This document shows, piece by piece, positions 35,601 to 50,600 of a stretch of DNA of 64,000 nucleotides. Location: positions 248,001 through 312,000 of the forward strand of contig QJPP01001412.1 in assembly GCA_003996215.1 (NCBI GenBank), in the 5' to 3' direction. Made by a program: the position numbers and the translations under genes. The notes beneath the pieces were generated by a model. That model had not been told where the DNA came from. It ran no database searches and worked only from the letters and a program-made list of their open reading frames with translations. Origin of the DNA: Jaltomata sinuosa. Lineage: Eukaryota; Streptophyta; Magnoliopsida; Solanales; Solanaceae. Each line of letters starts with the position of its first letter. Position 1 is the first letter of the stretch.

Positions 35601-38600
35601 TCAACCTAGTCAATGTCGTGGTCGAACATGGTCAAATACCTGTCAACCCTTGGTCAAACTTGGTCAACTCTTCGTAGAGCCCTCCGGTCTTAAATGGTGT
35701 AAGCCCATGGCCATGCCGTTGTGAAATTGATAGCTAATCCATCCCTTCAAATTCTACCAAACAACTGAGCAAGGTTACAAAAGAAAATCATTTTATCTCC
35801 CTTCCCCTACCTTCCTTGGACCAATCTCTGGGTTATGGAGATGAATTATCCTATCTATTAAATGTGTCAAAATCCAGAAACATGTGGGATCAACAATAAC
35901 TTTACCTCAATCCCAAAGTTAGTGAGGATCAGCTATATGAATTCTTACTATTCATGTCGTTCCATTTTAGCTCGTCTCAATTTAATTTTATAAAATTAGG
36001 TTTTCTAATATTATAAGCTCTTTACTTTGTCTATTGATACACAAATCCCTAACCGTAAATGCTTTTTAGAACATAGGACCTAAAGCAAGCGCACAAACAT
36101 GATTAAGCCTTAATCTCAAGTAATTGAAATCTCTTATCTGGATCTTTTTCCCCACCATTTTGTGTCCTATTTTCACCGAGTTTGCTTGGATTCCAAAGGA
36201 TTGTAGGTCTTCCGAGTCAGCTTTCTTTTATGTAATTCTAAGGTTTGTCTTGTCCCCTTTTAACACCTTTACTGGTTATTATGGTCTTACTTTCACATCT
36301 ATGGATCGGTGCATTTGGTGATCAACACAGGATATGAACATACCATCTCAAGCGACTTTTTTTCTTATTTTATTTTGCATTCGTGGCAGTTGCACTTCTC
36401 CCAAATATTTTCATTTCTAATCTTGTCTAATTTTGTATGACTGCAGATCCATCTTATATTTGCATTTTGGTGACACCCTTTTTGTAATATGTTGGACATC
36501 ACTGGTGCATTGAATACACTCATATTGTAGAAATTAACATTTCTTTAAAGGTCATAACAGTGTGGAGCATTGTTCCTGTGCGTTTGCCACAAATATAATT
36601 TTTTCTGAGATTTATTTTTGTTTCCTTATTGGCAACACTATATTCTTAGCTACTTTAAATGCTATTGAAGAAAAGAAGAAAAAGATTTTTTTGGGGGAAA
36701 ATTATGCTTGAGTATGTCCTCAAGTTTGGGGAGATTAATTAATGTTTCCAAGTTCCCTAAATAGGAAAACTACATAATTAATTTACAAGCAGATAATCCT
36801 AATCTTAGGGGGTGTTTGGATTAGCTTTTTTAAAGTGACTTATAAGCTAAAAGCTAAAAGCTAAAAGTCTACCAACTTTTGGCTTTTAGCTTTTTTTTGG
36901 GGTACTTTTTAAGCCTAAAGTAAGGTGCTTAAAAGCACTTTTTGTCTTTGCCAAACACCTCCAAAAATAAAAAAGTGCTTAAAAGCCAAAAGCACTTAAA
37001 AATAAGTCAATCCAAACACCCTCTTACGCATAAATATAGGGATACAGATACTTAATTGTCATGTTGGAACATAGTGAACAAACTTCTAGGATTCCTTTGG
37101 TTCATATACTAGTTATGTGGGAATTATAATGCAGGGATGGTTCATGCTGGGATTGGGAGTTGTTATGAGGTGATTAACAGTGAGGAGATTATTATACATA
37201 ATTTTTTTTACTTTCAAAAGGCATTTTCATCTTTAAATTGTTCAATTCCCGCATAGCTAATACACATATTCGAATTTCATATCTATTCTTTTCATAAAAT
37301 TGTACGTAGTTTTCTGCATAACTTAATGCAGGTGATATTTAATACTGTCAAACAAACATTGCAGTAGTTATGCATCAATTATTTTTCCCTTCCACAGTCA
37401 AATAGACACTATATTATCTTATACGAGATTTTATGCTTGAATTAATTATTTCAAACCATCAACGCGACGATCCTTTAGTTATTCAAGTGTTATGTTGTAG
37501 CACAGTGAACAAAATATTGGCAACTGGTACTTCACAATAAATTTTTTGGATATAGGGGTACATAGAATATATAACTCTCACTGGTTCATTTTGAAGGTCC
37601 AAATGGTAGCGGTAAAAGCTCACTTTTTCGAGTCCTGGGAGGTCTTTGGCCACTTGTTTCTGGCCAAATTGTAAAACCTGGAATTGGTTCTGATCTGAAT
37701 AAGGAGATCTTTTATGTGCCCCAACGTCCATATACAGCTATTGGAACACTACGTGACCAGATTATATATCCTTTGACTGCTGATCAAGAGGTTGAACCTC
37801 TCACACGAAGTGGCATGGTTGAACTTCTTAAAAATGTAAGTTCCTATAATTAATCCCTGAAACCTGCATCTTTATCTATGACTAATCTATCATGTATTTA
37901 ATGCTTGGAATTTATAATGTCATTCATTTTGGTTTAACGCGTTGACTTCTACATTTTCATACTAGGTTGATCTTGAGTATCTTCTGGATCGCTATCCTCC
38001 TGAAAAGGAGGTAAACTGGGGTGAAGAATTATCTCTGGGAGAGCAGCAAAGATTGGGGATGGCTAGACTTTTCTACCATAAACCAAAATTTGCCATCCTG
38101 GATGAATGTACAAGTGCTGTGACAACCGATATGGAGGAACGCTTTTGTTCAAAAGTAAGAGCGATGGGAACATCATGTATCACTATTTCTCACCGCCCTG
38201 CGTTGGTTGCATTTCATGATGTCGTCCTGTCCTTGGATGGTGAAGGAGGCTGGAGGGTTCACTATAAGAGGTACAAAGCTAAAGTAACTAACTGTTCAAC
38301 ACATACTCTGCAAATGCAGATACTTATTAGTTGCTGTTCAACAAAATCTCCAGGGCAGAGGCTCCCAGTCTCACTGACCCAGAGTTCAATAGGAACCAAC
38401 ATAATGAGACAGTTCGTCAAAGTGATGCAATGACTGTGCAGCGTGCATTTGCAAATGCAAAAAAGGTTTGGATACTCATGCTGTTCACACTTGTTCTCAG
38501 AGATGTCTTCTCTTGCTCCAACTAACTCTTCTCTTTGGCATCATCCACAGGGCACAGAATTTTCCAAGTCAGAGGCTGAATTGTATTTTTCGGAGTTGAT

Positions 38601-41600
38601 ATCGGCATCTCCATCTGAAGCTGATGAGTCCCCCTTGCCTGTCTTTCCACATCTTAAGAGTGTTCCAAGGATACTTCCACTGAGAATTGCTGCCATGTCT
38701 AAAGTTCTGGTGAGTGTTGTATCGCTATGACATCAAACTAGGTCCTTTTAGTTGGTTAGTTTCCAATTTCTTCTCATGGTGGATGCTTTCTTTTTCTTTG
38801 GTTGTGAAATTGAAACAAAGGAAATTTATATACTTTAAAGACAACATATCTTATATAATGTGATTTACATTTAACATTTGCTGGTTTAGACTTAAAAGGC
38901 ATTGGGGAAAAGAAATTGTACGGTTGAAAAATGGTAAGGCAGGTTTGAACTGAAAAACAATTTCGCCTAGTGATAGGTACATAGATATATATTCTGTCTC
39001 AATATAAGATGTTACTATATGTACTCTTGACTGGGTCCTAAGTCAAGATAGGATATTTTGGAAACAATTGAATCTTGAAAATTAGGAATATCCATCATTT
39101 GGTTTTGTGAAAACGAGGAGCTTTTGGCAGTAACATGTAAAGCGGATCATCATTTTCTTTTTGATGAAAAGCTGATCACCATATCTGTATGGAGGGAGTT
39201 AATATTATGGAGAACCATCTTTTTTCACTTGCTTCATATAGCTCTAGTGCTTGTTTTAGGTACCCAGACTGCTAGATAAACAGGGGGCACAGTTCCTCGC
39301 GGTCGCTTTACTTGTGGTGTCCAGAACGTGGGTTTCTGATCGCATTGCCTCTTTGAATGGTACTTCTTCTCTGTTCTTTTTAATGTTATTCTTCTTCATC
39401 TGGAATGAAGGATTGTATTGTACTATTTATAACAAAGACATCTGCTTACGTAGGAACAACTGTGAAATTTGTCCTGGAGCAAGATAAGGCGGCATTCCTA
39501 CGTTTGATTGTTATTAGTGTCCTTCAGAGTGCTGCGTCCTCCTTTATTGCACCGTCTCTGAGGTGAATTTATTTCTGGAAAGAGTACATGCCTTTCCTTA
39601 CTTTAAACATGTTTAGCATCTGCAAATTTTAAAATAATATACACCTGGAAGACAGAAACTAGGTCTTACTTAGGTAACTCGGTTTCTCTTCCCTGACCAG
39701 AAAAAGCACAATTCAGTATTCAGTTCTTACTTATTACAAAGTGCTAATAGGGCCCCTCCCTTCGAAGCGACACACACAGGAAAGTTATCTTGGATATGTA
39801 TATCAATTACATGGACATCCAATTTTTGTCTACAAGATTTCAAATTTATACTTTTTTCAGCCAGTAGGATTAACTTTCAATGTTCATTTTGATGAATGAT
39901 TGCACAAAACGAACATGCAGACACTAATTATGAGGTTCAAACAGAGTACATCGTTCAAATGCTGACAGTGCATCTTAGTCTAACTACACTCCTAGGTTCA
40001 AATCCTACGGTATCCTAATTATGAGGTTCAAACAGAGTGCATCGTTCAAATGCTGACAGAGTGCATCTTAGTCTGATTAGTCTTTGTAGTTGGGTCAACC
40101 ACTCCTCTGTAATTACTGTTGATTTATCAGCTCCATAGATCTATGTTGATAGCTGTGATAGCTTTTTTTTGCCTTCCTGGGAGCTGATAATTTCTTTCTT
40201 TGTAATGCTTGCATCTTCTTGATGCCTTTTGTTAATGATATCCCTCTTACTTCATCAAAAAAAAAATGTAGTTAGTGGTGATCTTTGATAAGGTTATACA
40301 TTTAGCGATCTTATTTTGAAAAAAATGGAAATTTTAGAGGCCATTCTGCGGGGTTTCTTTCCAACATTATCCTGGAACCTTTTTTTCTCGACTCTGAGTT
40401 AATAGTTCTGGACAAGTTACCACCATAGCCATTGACAGTAAGATCTGTCTGCTAATTTCATGATCCTGGAAGGTTGGAAGTCTGATATTTCTTTAGGTAT
40501 GATAGGGGCCTCTAGAAGAAATTTTGTGGTTGGGTAGGTTTAAGTTTCACGAGGTTGCTGCTTTGGCTGCTTATTGGGTGGGCAAACTGTATACCATCAT
40601 TTCATTTAGTGCGGTTATGGTTTATTATCTGCTAATGATTCTTGTCGTGTTAGACTGTTGTATTTCATATTGGCATTTCAATTGTGTGGTTCTTTGTTGA
40701 CCTTGGTCGTTTCTTCTTTGAGATCAATAAAAAATTCTTCCTGCTCTCATACAGGCACTTGACGCAGACATTGGCACTTGGATGGAGGATTCGTTTGACC
40801 AAGCACTTGTTGAAGAACTACTTAAGAAATAATGCATATTATAAGGTACCTATATTATTCAACAAGATAAATATTTACTAAAAATCCTTTTCAGTTTGGT
40901 CAAGTTACACCGTTACTTGAATATCTATCACTCTAACTCATAAGGGGATTTTTAGATGTGCTGTTCAGTAAATCTCATGCTCACCCATGATGTTGTGAAA
41001 GTTCTAACCATTTGAAATGTTTTGGTCCTGTTGTGTTTCCGAGCACTAGCGTGATCAAACAAATGGATTAGTTTTTATGCTACTTTATTCGTCCTAAAAT
41101 TCTGGCGTAAATTTCACTTTTAGAGGTCAAATGAGGCTTTGACCAAAGTATTTTTGTTACTAGATTTCTTAATTTTTTATGGAAATGGAAAAAATGATCA
41201 ACTACATGAAATATTCTACCTTGTGAAAGGTCTAGATTTTCTTTACGTTTATGAGTTAATCTGAAAAATGCATTTGGAAATCCAATTTGACTATTGATAA
41301 TTCAACATGGGTAAAAGCTTTTGGTAGATTGGGTGTCCATTTTGGTCCTGTTGCAATCTTTTGTTTGTTGGAATAGTAGGACAATTTCTGTGCATAATCC
41401 CTTGTCCGTCATCCTTGATTGAAGGATAACTAATGCTGTAGTTCCTTCACTTTTCAGTAGAAGTCTGATGTACTGTTAAAATATTTTGCAAATGTAACGT
41501 TGAAGGATGGATTGTAGGTATTTAACATGTCGGGTGTCAACTTGGATGCGGATCAGAGATTAACTCAGGATCTGGAGAAGCTAACCGCTGATTTGTCTAG

Positions 41601-44600
41601 TCTGGTAACTGGAATGGTGAAGCCAACTGTTGACATTCTATGGTAAGTTTCTGTTGTGGCTGTTAAGCTAGTGTTTTAACAGTATGTTTTCTGGTTTTAT
41701 AGAGGTACTACTGAAATGCAGGTTCACATGGAGGATGAAACTGCTAACTGGTCAGAGGGGAGTTGCTATATTATATGCTTACATGTTATTAGGTCTGGGT
41801 TTCCTGAGATGTGTTACTCCTGATTTTGGTGACCTGGCAAGTCGTGAACAACAGCTTGAAGGAACTTTCAGGTTACCTGATGTTTTAGTTACTGCTTATC
41901 TTATTGTGTTTGGATAGGCTACTGTTACACCAGAGTATCTGTTATCAGGTTCATGCATGAAAGGTTGCGAACACATGCTGAATCTGTTGCTTTCTTTGGA
42001 GGTGGTGCTCGTGAAAAAGAGGTAGTAATATTTTTCAGCAACATTATTTTTATCAGCAGTGAGACCTTTCAGAAATAAGATATATAGGTGCATTTGTCTG
42101 ATATTTGTGTACATGCATATACATTGAGGTGATCGTTTTCCCATTCGACATGCTAGAAATTTGCTGGTATAGTAAATTTCGTTCCTGTTTTATGCCTCCT
42201 ATTTGGAAAACAAAGGGGGTAAATAAGCTGGCGCTTAAAAAAAGCGGGTAAATAAGCTGGCCAGTTTTAAGTTGATATCATCTCTTTGTATCAATTGCTA
42301 CAGATTACATCAAGAGCTCGCTGGTCTTTAAAAAAATAATTGTTGGTCCAAAAATGGGGCTGAGATGTTACGTGTAAGGACTATGTTTGGCATGTGTGGA
42401 TTTATGGGTAATACAAGAAGAATAATTCTGGTAAAGCATTTTCCCCGGCCCTTCCCCGAACCCCGAGCATAGCGGGAGCTTAGTGCACCGGGCTTCCCTT
42501 TAGTCAATTCTGGTAAAGCATAGTAAATTCAGCATCTAACACAATTGATAGTTTGTGGAAAATGCAGTTCCATCTACAGAGAAATGTTTATAGGCCATAG
42601 GGAACATATGAATAAACTAATGGATGGTTGTCTGTAACAATGACACCTTTCCACTTGTCCTCGTTTTCTTTCGAGTAATCTTTTGTCTCCGATTGGTCGT
42701 AACTTCAGTGTGATGCAATGGAGCACGTCAATGGTGAATAAAAAGAGAGAAATGTGGAAACATTCACATTTAATTTGCTATTTGAAGTTGTGCTATTCAT
42801 AACCAGCATGAAAAGAAAAACAACTTTTCAATTCACCACCTTTGACCTAATGGCGCCGTGTCCCTTTAGCAATACTGGATATGATTGTGTGAATCAAATA
42901 AGTTGGGTAGCTTCTTTTTTCTGCGTTGATGAAGTAGTATATCCTTATGCCGTATAAATAGTTATAGATGTTGTATTGAATGTTGTTAAAAACAAGAAGT
43001 TGAGGAAGCAACAGGCTTTTTAAAGTGGAGCGCACAATCTAAAGAAAATATAAAAATTAGTACCTAATATATATGGGTTTAGTAACAACATCAAAACAAC
43101 TATTAGCATTACTAACTTCAGCATTTCGGGGTATAGGTCTAACCACCTCAACTCCCTGTTTCTGGCATGCTATCATTATTAAAGTCTCGATGGCGGGAAT
43201 GGAGATAGCCTCCAGTACACAACAATGACATATTAATCCCAATAGCTCAAATTAAATATCAGCAACAACAACAATAACATACCCACTGTAGTCCCACATA
43301 GTGGGTCTGCAAAGGGTAGAGTGTACACCTTACTTCTACCTCAGAGGTGAGGTAGAGAGGGTATTTATGATAAACCCCCAGCTCGAGACAAACAATCTAG
43401 AAAAGACGTAATGAAAGTACACGAGACAATAGATAGTAACAAAAACAACATACAGTAGAAAAACCGTACTACAACAAAATAATACTACAAATGAACTACA
43501 CGAAACAATAGATAGTAGCAAAAATCGAATAACAAGAAACTACAAGGTAGTCCTACGACTACTAGTAAGGGAAACAAGACAATGCACTACTGTCCGAAAG
43601 CCAGGAGCAGCTACTGGCCTGGACTGATTGTAAAGAAAGAAGCCAAGAGGCCGCTAGAGAAAGGGTTCTCTTAGAGGGAATTTCATCTTTTTTTGTGAGA
43701 TTATTTCATTAGGCTTGCTTCTAGGAAAGGTAGGGCTAATCCTAATTACTGGACTCATATTTTAGATGGGGCTTGTTCGGACGCCTTTTTGTCGAGATTG
43801 GCTTAGTATTCAGTGTGAACCTTTCCGAGGTGCCCCATCTTACTTGTAGGCTCGTTAGCCAGCTCTTAAGGCCTTGGTTTAAGCTCCCGGAAGGATTTGG
43901 CAGAAATATGTAAAATTGTCCCTCCTAAAAAGATTATTCCAGAATAAATGGGCAATAGTTAGGAGAGGTGCGCCAGTGGCGAGCAGAAGAATAGGTTTTT
44001 AAGGGGGCCAGCTTACGGGCCAGGCCTCTCTCTGACCTGATAACAAGTATCGCCTCCCCGCCCAGCTCTATCAGCGGGCCCCTCCTGCCTACTAGTATGG
44101 ACACACTCCTACCTACTAACCTTCTACCCTTATACGTGTCCTCCACACCTTCCTATCTAAGGTCATGTCCTTGGTAAGCTGCAGCTGCGCCAGGTTCTGT
44201 CTAATCACCTCTCCCTGATACTTCTTTGGTCTACCTCTACCTCTACCTCTCCCGAATCCATCCATAGCCAACCTCTCACACCTCTGAACTGAGGCATCCG
44301 TGCAGATCCTCATCACATGCCCAAACCATCTCAACCTCACTTCCCACATCTTGTCTTCCACTGAAGTCACTCCCAACTTGTCTCGGATATCCTCATTTTT
44401 AATCCTATCTCTCCTAGTATACCCACATCCATCGCAACATCCTCATCTTCCCAACTTTCATTTTTTGAATGTGTGAGCTCTTAACTGGCCAATACTCCGC
44501 CCCATATGACATTGCTGGTCTAACCACCACTCTGTAGAACTTCCCTTTAAGTTTAGGTGCCACCTTCTTATCACACAAGACTCCAGAAGCGAGCCTTCAT

Positions 44601-47600
44601 TTCATCCACTCTGTACCAATACGGTGAGTGATATTCTCATCGATCTCTCCATTTCCCTGGATAACAGACCCAAGATACTTGAAACTACCTTTCTTTTGGA
44701 TGGCCTGTGTATCAAGACTCACTTCCACATCATCCTCATGCGGCACATCACTGAACTTGCACTCCAAGTATTCCATCTTGGTCCTGCTCAACCTGAAGCC
44801 TTTAGGCTCGAGGGTTTGTCTCCAAACCTCCAACTTTGCATTAACTCCGTCGCGAGTCTCATCAATCAAAACTATGTCATCCGCAAATAACATACACCAT
44901 GGCACCTCATCTTGAATTTGCCGCGTCAATACATCCATCACCAAGGCAAATAAAAACGGGCTAAGGGTTGATCCGTGGTGCAACCCATCAACACGGGAAA
45001 ATGCTCTGAGTCTCCTCCCATTGTCCGTACTCGCGTCTTAGATCCATCGTAAATGTCCTTAATCGACCCAGTGTACGCCACAGGTACACCTCTAACCTCC
45101 AAGCACCTCCCTTGGGATTTTGTCGTAAGCCTTCTCTAGGTCGATGAAAACCATGTGTAAGTCCTTCCTCTCCTTATACTTCTCCACCAGTCTTCTTACG
45201 AGATGAATGACTTTTGTAGTAGAGTGTCCTGGCATAAATCTGGACTGATTCTCGGAGATATTCACGACCCTCCTTACCCTCATCTCCACCACCCTCTCCT
45301 AAACCTTCTTAGTGTGGCTTAGAAGCTTGAATTAATTTCAATTGCAATTGGTTTCCATTTGTCAATTAATCAGCTACAAAAGAATTAATCACATCATCAA
45401 TTTCATTGTTAGTTGCTTTAGAACTTTGCTAATTGTTAGAATGTCCCACATTGGTAGAGAGAAATGGTTATTGCTTCCTTATATAACCCTGGACAATTCT
45501 CGCCTTATGAGCTAGCTTTTGTGGTTGAATCATTGTTGTCAAAGGTGTGCTTAAGTCCTGAAACGAGGCTCAAAATGTGTTAAAGCGCTTCGCCTCGCTT
45601 AGTGTGCGCTTCAGTGTCGTCATCAAGGTTCTAAGACATTATTTTCCTTGCCAACGAGCCTCTTCTGAAGAGGCGACACTAAACAATTGATATTTCACTT
45701 TATCGTAATTTTTTTCTGTCAATTTCTTTGTTCATTTATTTGTTATTCATATATACTTGGATAACAAATATATGAACAAAGACTTAATGTTCCACATTGA
45801 GGCAATTGACGGTTGTCTCCTGTATTGTTTTGAGTAATCCTCACCCCAGGAATTAGCTTTTCGGTTTGACTTAGGCGCAAGGTCTATTCTTTACACTAAT
45901 TATTAACCTTAATTTGCTAATCATTTTCTAATTTCAAAATAATCAGCATTTGAATCAAAATAGAGAATTAGAGTTATATCAGAAACAGACAAGGAAAGAA
46001 GAATATAAAATTACAGCAAGAGAGATTAGGAGAGAAAGAACTATCCCGAGAAATAGGAAAAAAAGGGAGGGAGGGAGGGAGAGGAAGAAGAGGAGGGGGG
46101 GGGGGGAGGAGAGAGAAGGAAGATCCAAAGCAGTAGTAGAATAGGCTTCATCGCAGTGGAGAAGTAAGGATTAATAGAAGAAGAATCAGTGAAGAAAGAT
46201 GCTAAAGAGAACAAAGATGCGTCCCTGTTGGGATGGAACTTATTTCTCTTTTTACCATCTATTAAAGTCAACACCAAATAAGGGACCTGCTTCTCACGCA
46301 TAATGCTTTGCACCCGCTGCTTGAAGAATTGGTGGCGTCTCCGGAGTTGCATTGCTTCACCCATGAAAAGCAACAACCCCTTGCTTTGCATCTCTTGGTT
46401 GCTTTAAGCAACAAAATGACCTGCTTTTAATAACACGGGTTGTTCTTGGAAATATTTTTCTTTAGCTCATACTGGTAAGGATTCATAGAAGATTTCTTGC
46501 TTTTGTTATGTCCTTTACTGTCTTCTTGTTTATCAGTTTTCTCTAGCACAATACTGATACATGTTATGCATGGCAGATGGTTGAAGCAAGGTTTAAAGAA
46601 CTTCTTCATCACTCTTCGTTGCTTCTTAAGAAGAAATGGTTATTTGGCATAATAGATGAGTTCATCACGAAGCAGCTTCCTCACAATGTTACTTGGGGAT
46701 TGAGCCTGTTGTATGCTATGGAGCACAAGGGCGACCGGTCTTTGACTTCAACTCAAGGTGATACCCAATCAACTATGGATTTGTGTACTTTTATGCTGTT
46801 ATTATTTTTGTAAAAAAGTTATCATTTGTTTTTTTGGCTGTTCCTTTTTGTAGGTGAACTCGCTCATGCACTGCGATTTTTAGCATCTGTTGTGTCTCAA
46901 AGCTTTTTAGCTTTTGGTGACATTCTTGAGCTCCACAAAAAATTTGTTGAGCTTTCTGGTGGTATCAATAGAATCCTTGAGTTGGAAGAGTTTCTAGATG
47001 CTGCTCAATATGGTGGGTGTGATTTGACTTTTATTTTTCTTTTGTTTCCATCACTTCCAACTCTCAAATGCTCTTCTCTGGTGATAAGCTTCAATGATGT
47101 AAAAATATGGACTTTGGGCTTAACTCAACCCCAAAAGCTAGCTTATTAGGGGAGGATTGCCCAAGTTCATTCCCCAACCAATGTGGGACTTTAACCCGGC
47201 CCACTCTAACACCCCCCTTCATGCCCAAGCCCAACTGAGCGTGGACCGGGAGCCTAAACGGGGATGGATCTAGCTCTGATACCCATATAAAGATTTGTCC
47301 CTTGGGCCTAACTCTACCCCAAAAGTTACCTCATGAGGGGAGGATTGCCAAATCCATATAAGCAGACCGCCCATTCCCCAACCAATGTGGGACTTTAACC
47401 CGGCCCGCTCTAACAAATGACATTTGTGCAACACTTAATGGTTAAGCTCCAAGCTTTATGCTGTAAACCTTTGAGTTAATAGGCCGGTTTGAGTCCATTG
47501 CAATAGTATTGTAGATGTCACAGTTTTGTGTGTGAAGGAGAGCAAGCATGAACTTGGTAAAGAAATTGAAGATAGATAAATGTAATATGAAGTTGTTTCT

Positions 47601-50600
47601 TTTGTTAAAAGCTTATTGGATGGTTAATGCTAGTGGATATGCAGAAAACACTTAGTTTTGGCTGATAAATTCTTGGGATGAAAGTGTTCGTCTTGAAGAT
47701 GCTAAAACTATGCTATGCTAATGAATGACCAGCCAATTTGTTCCGAGGCTCTTGACATAGTGGCGTACATAGTTCTATACTGCGTAACTTGGATTCGTGG
47801 GAACCATCTTCTATAAATAAAAAGGGCTCTTTCTATCCACACCAGAAATATTGTTTATCTCCAGCAAATTATAATCGTTACTAATCATAATTATTTGTTT
47901 GAATATATTACCATCTTCCTTTTCTTTTTCCTTCGACAACATTCATGTTTCCCAGTTCTTCTATGATCCTCGCTTCCTATCAACGCCATTTAATTATTTT
48001 CTTCTTCTTGATTCTTTTGTATAAAATATATAACATTGTTGAGGATAATCATTAGCATTGCCAAACAAATTAGAGGGAACAAGTGTGCATCTGTAATTAT
48101 TTCATGTATCATACAAAGGAGCTAGGGCTCAATTCAAGGGTCATTTTCATTTTGAATGGTTAGAACTCCACATTTTGCCAGAAATTGTTGGGAATTTCTG
48201 CTTATATATATGGGAAATTTGTTACAAAGTAGGTTGACATTTTTGTAGCTCCAGGAAATATAGTTTTTCCTATTTTTGTAAAGGAACCTTAAGCCCTTAT
48301 AGCAATGCATTTAACTCATGGCTCTCTTTGGGATAGTTCTTGCAAATATGATTAGGGAGTATAGTTATGTAAACTCCCTCAAATCAAGGATCAAAGTGTA
48401 ATTTTTTGTGTTGAAAGATGAATAAAATGCATTTTTTTGTTGAAAAAAACAGTAGGTTGACATTTAGCTATAATATTGGCAACAACCTCTTTACCTTCAC
48501 AAGGTAGGGGCAAGGTCTGCGCACACATCACCCTCCCCAGACCCCACTTGTGGGATTACACTAGGTATGTTGTTGTTGTTGTTGTTGTTGTATTGGAATA
48601 GCAAAACCAAATAGCTGAGGCTAAATTTGTTTCCAACATAATTCCTGATATCCACCAGTGCTGAAAACTGCCTAAAACCATTCAGTTCTAACATCACAAC
48701 ATAGTGATCTTTCTTTATCAAATTGCTTTTGGCTGGATTTTTAATACTAGTCTGCAGGTGTTACCGTGTTAGTATCATTATATGGAACTGATGTTTCTTG
48801 TATGCATGCAGAAGTACCTGAAGGTGTTGGCTCATCGCCATCCTCTGAGGATGTTATTTCTTTCTCTGAAGTGGACATCATTACACCAGGACAAAAAACC
48901 TTGGCTAGGAAGCTAACATGTGATATAGTGAAGGGGAAAAGCCTTCTTGTAACTGGTTAGTGGCCAGATGACCTCTACTTACACTTTAATATATAGAGAT
49001 ATTTATTTTGCTAATTACTTCCTTTCTGAAGGCCCTAATGGAAGTGGAAAGAGTTCAATCTTCAGAGTCCTTCGTGGTTTATGGCCAGTTGTTAGTGGAA
49101 AACTAGTTAAACCATGCCAGCCGCTTAACTCAGAATTAGGCAGTGGCATCTTCTATGTACCCCAACGACCATATACGTGCTTAGGAACCCTACGGGATCA
49201 AATTATATATCCTCTTTCACATGAAGTGGCTGAGAAAAGGGTACTGGCTTCTTTGCGAGAAGGTAATTTTCTGGCTATAATTTTCCTCAGTTTTTTTATG
49301 AGTTGGCTTGCTTGTAGTCTGTTACGATTTGTACTTGAGGTGAAGTAGTTAAAAATCATAGATCATTCTTGGGAAATGGAGCTTTCCAACAGGCGCCGGT
49401 TGTGCGTGACTTTTAGATTAGCTTTTCCCAATAAAGGGTGATACATTAATTTATTTTGAAATGGAGTTTCCTTTGAACCACTGATATTTCCTATTTTATA
49501 TTAAGAATAAATATCCAACTGCTGAGGGCTGCTCCAGGTTTATGAATACAAATTTGTAGTGAGCTTTCCGAAGGGATATAAAGTTATTTTTTAAAGAGGA
49601 AGATTAGAAGATACAGATTTATACTTAGCTTTCCTTTAGCAGTTGGAAAAAGCATGTTTGGTAAGTGTTTACTGACAGGTTATATTATTGTTTATCATGT
49701 ACTAAACCTTCAGAAATGGAGATTGTTCTGAACCATCCAAGCTTGTTCGTCATGTTTGTGCATGTGTTTTTCCTCTTCATGACATTGCTTGAAAAATCTG
49801 CCTGGGAAGAATGTGGGTGAGCTACCCAAGAAGTAAGCAACTCTTAAGAAAAGAGAGCAAGGTCTAATTGAAAATTAAGCTAATTATTGATCATCACAGA
49901 CCCTCGTGCCAACTATATCGTATTCATATGAAGAACAAATCTTATATCCTTACGTGCTATGTAGCACCGGCACAAAGACACCAGTATTTCTATAGAGTGT
50001 CAAACTAAGACACCATAAATATAATCTTATACGTAGTCAAATTTGCCAAGCAGATAGTTATAAAAAATTATTTCATCAATTTAGCCGTCATTACCTTTTT
50101 TTTGTTGCTCGGTTAGTCATAAGCTGCATAAATCACTAGAGAAATTTCCAAAGTAAAAGAAAAGCCAAATATAACATGACATAAGATAGTCAATGTAAAC
50201 ATGTTAACCCATGCATGAGGTGGACCCTTTGCCTTCTGCTTTTCTGGGTTTTGATTGAGTGGAGTATGATCCCCTTTACAAGGTTATGCATTTTGATATT
50301 GGGACTTAATGTTTTTCTTAAACACCAAATTCATTGAATTGGGCTGCAAAGTTTGGTATATCTGTCATTCTGTTGTCCTCTTAGGAGTTAAAGTCCCGAA
50401 GGCACAAGTTTCAAAAATAAAAAGTTCAAAACAGAATCACCAAAATATCAAATGATGGCATTCAACTCATGTTTAACAGGATCATAAATCATGACTATGT
50501 TGACGTAAGCTTCCGCTATCAGGTCATATATATCTGGCGTCTCTGCTTTATAGATAATGCATATCTTAAAAAGTTGATCAACAGAAAAAGCTGAGAGAGA

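Noticed and set aside
45560..45680. GC-rich stretch with GCTTCGCCTCGCTT motifs in intron 17
   Set aside because: It looks like a known dispersed Solanaceae repeat, but its borders and class could not be supported.
45950..46144. Arg/Glu/Gly-rich 64-codon open frame
   Set aside because: Translation of a purine-only tract in intron 17 of ABCD1.
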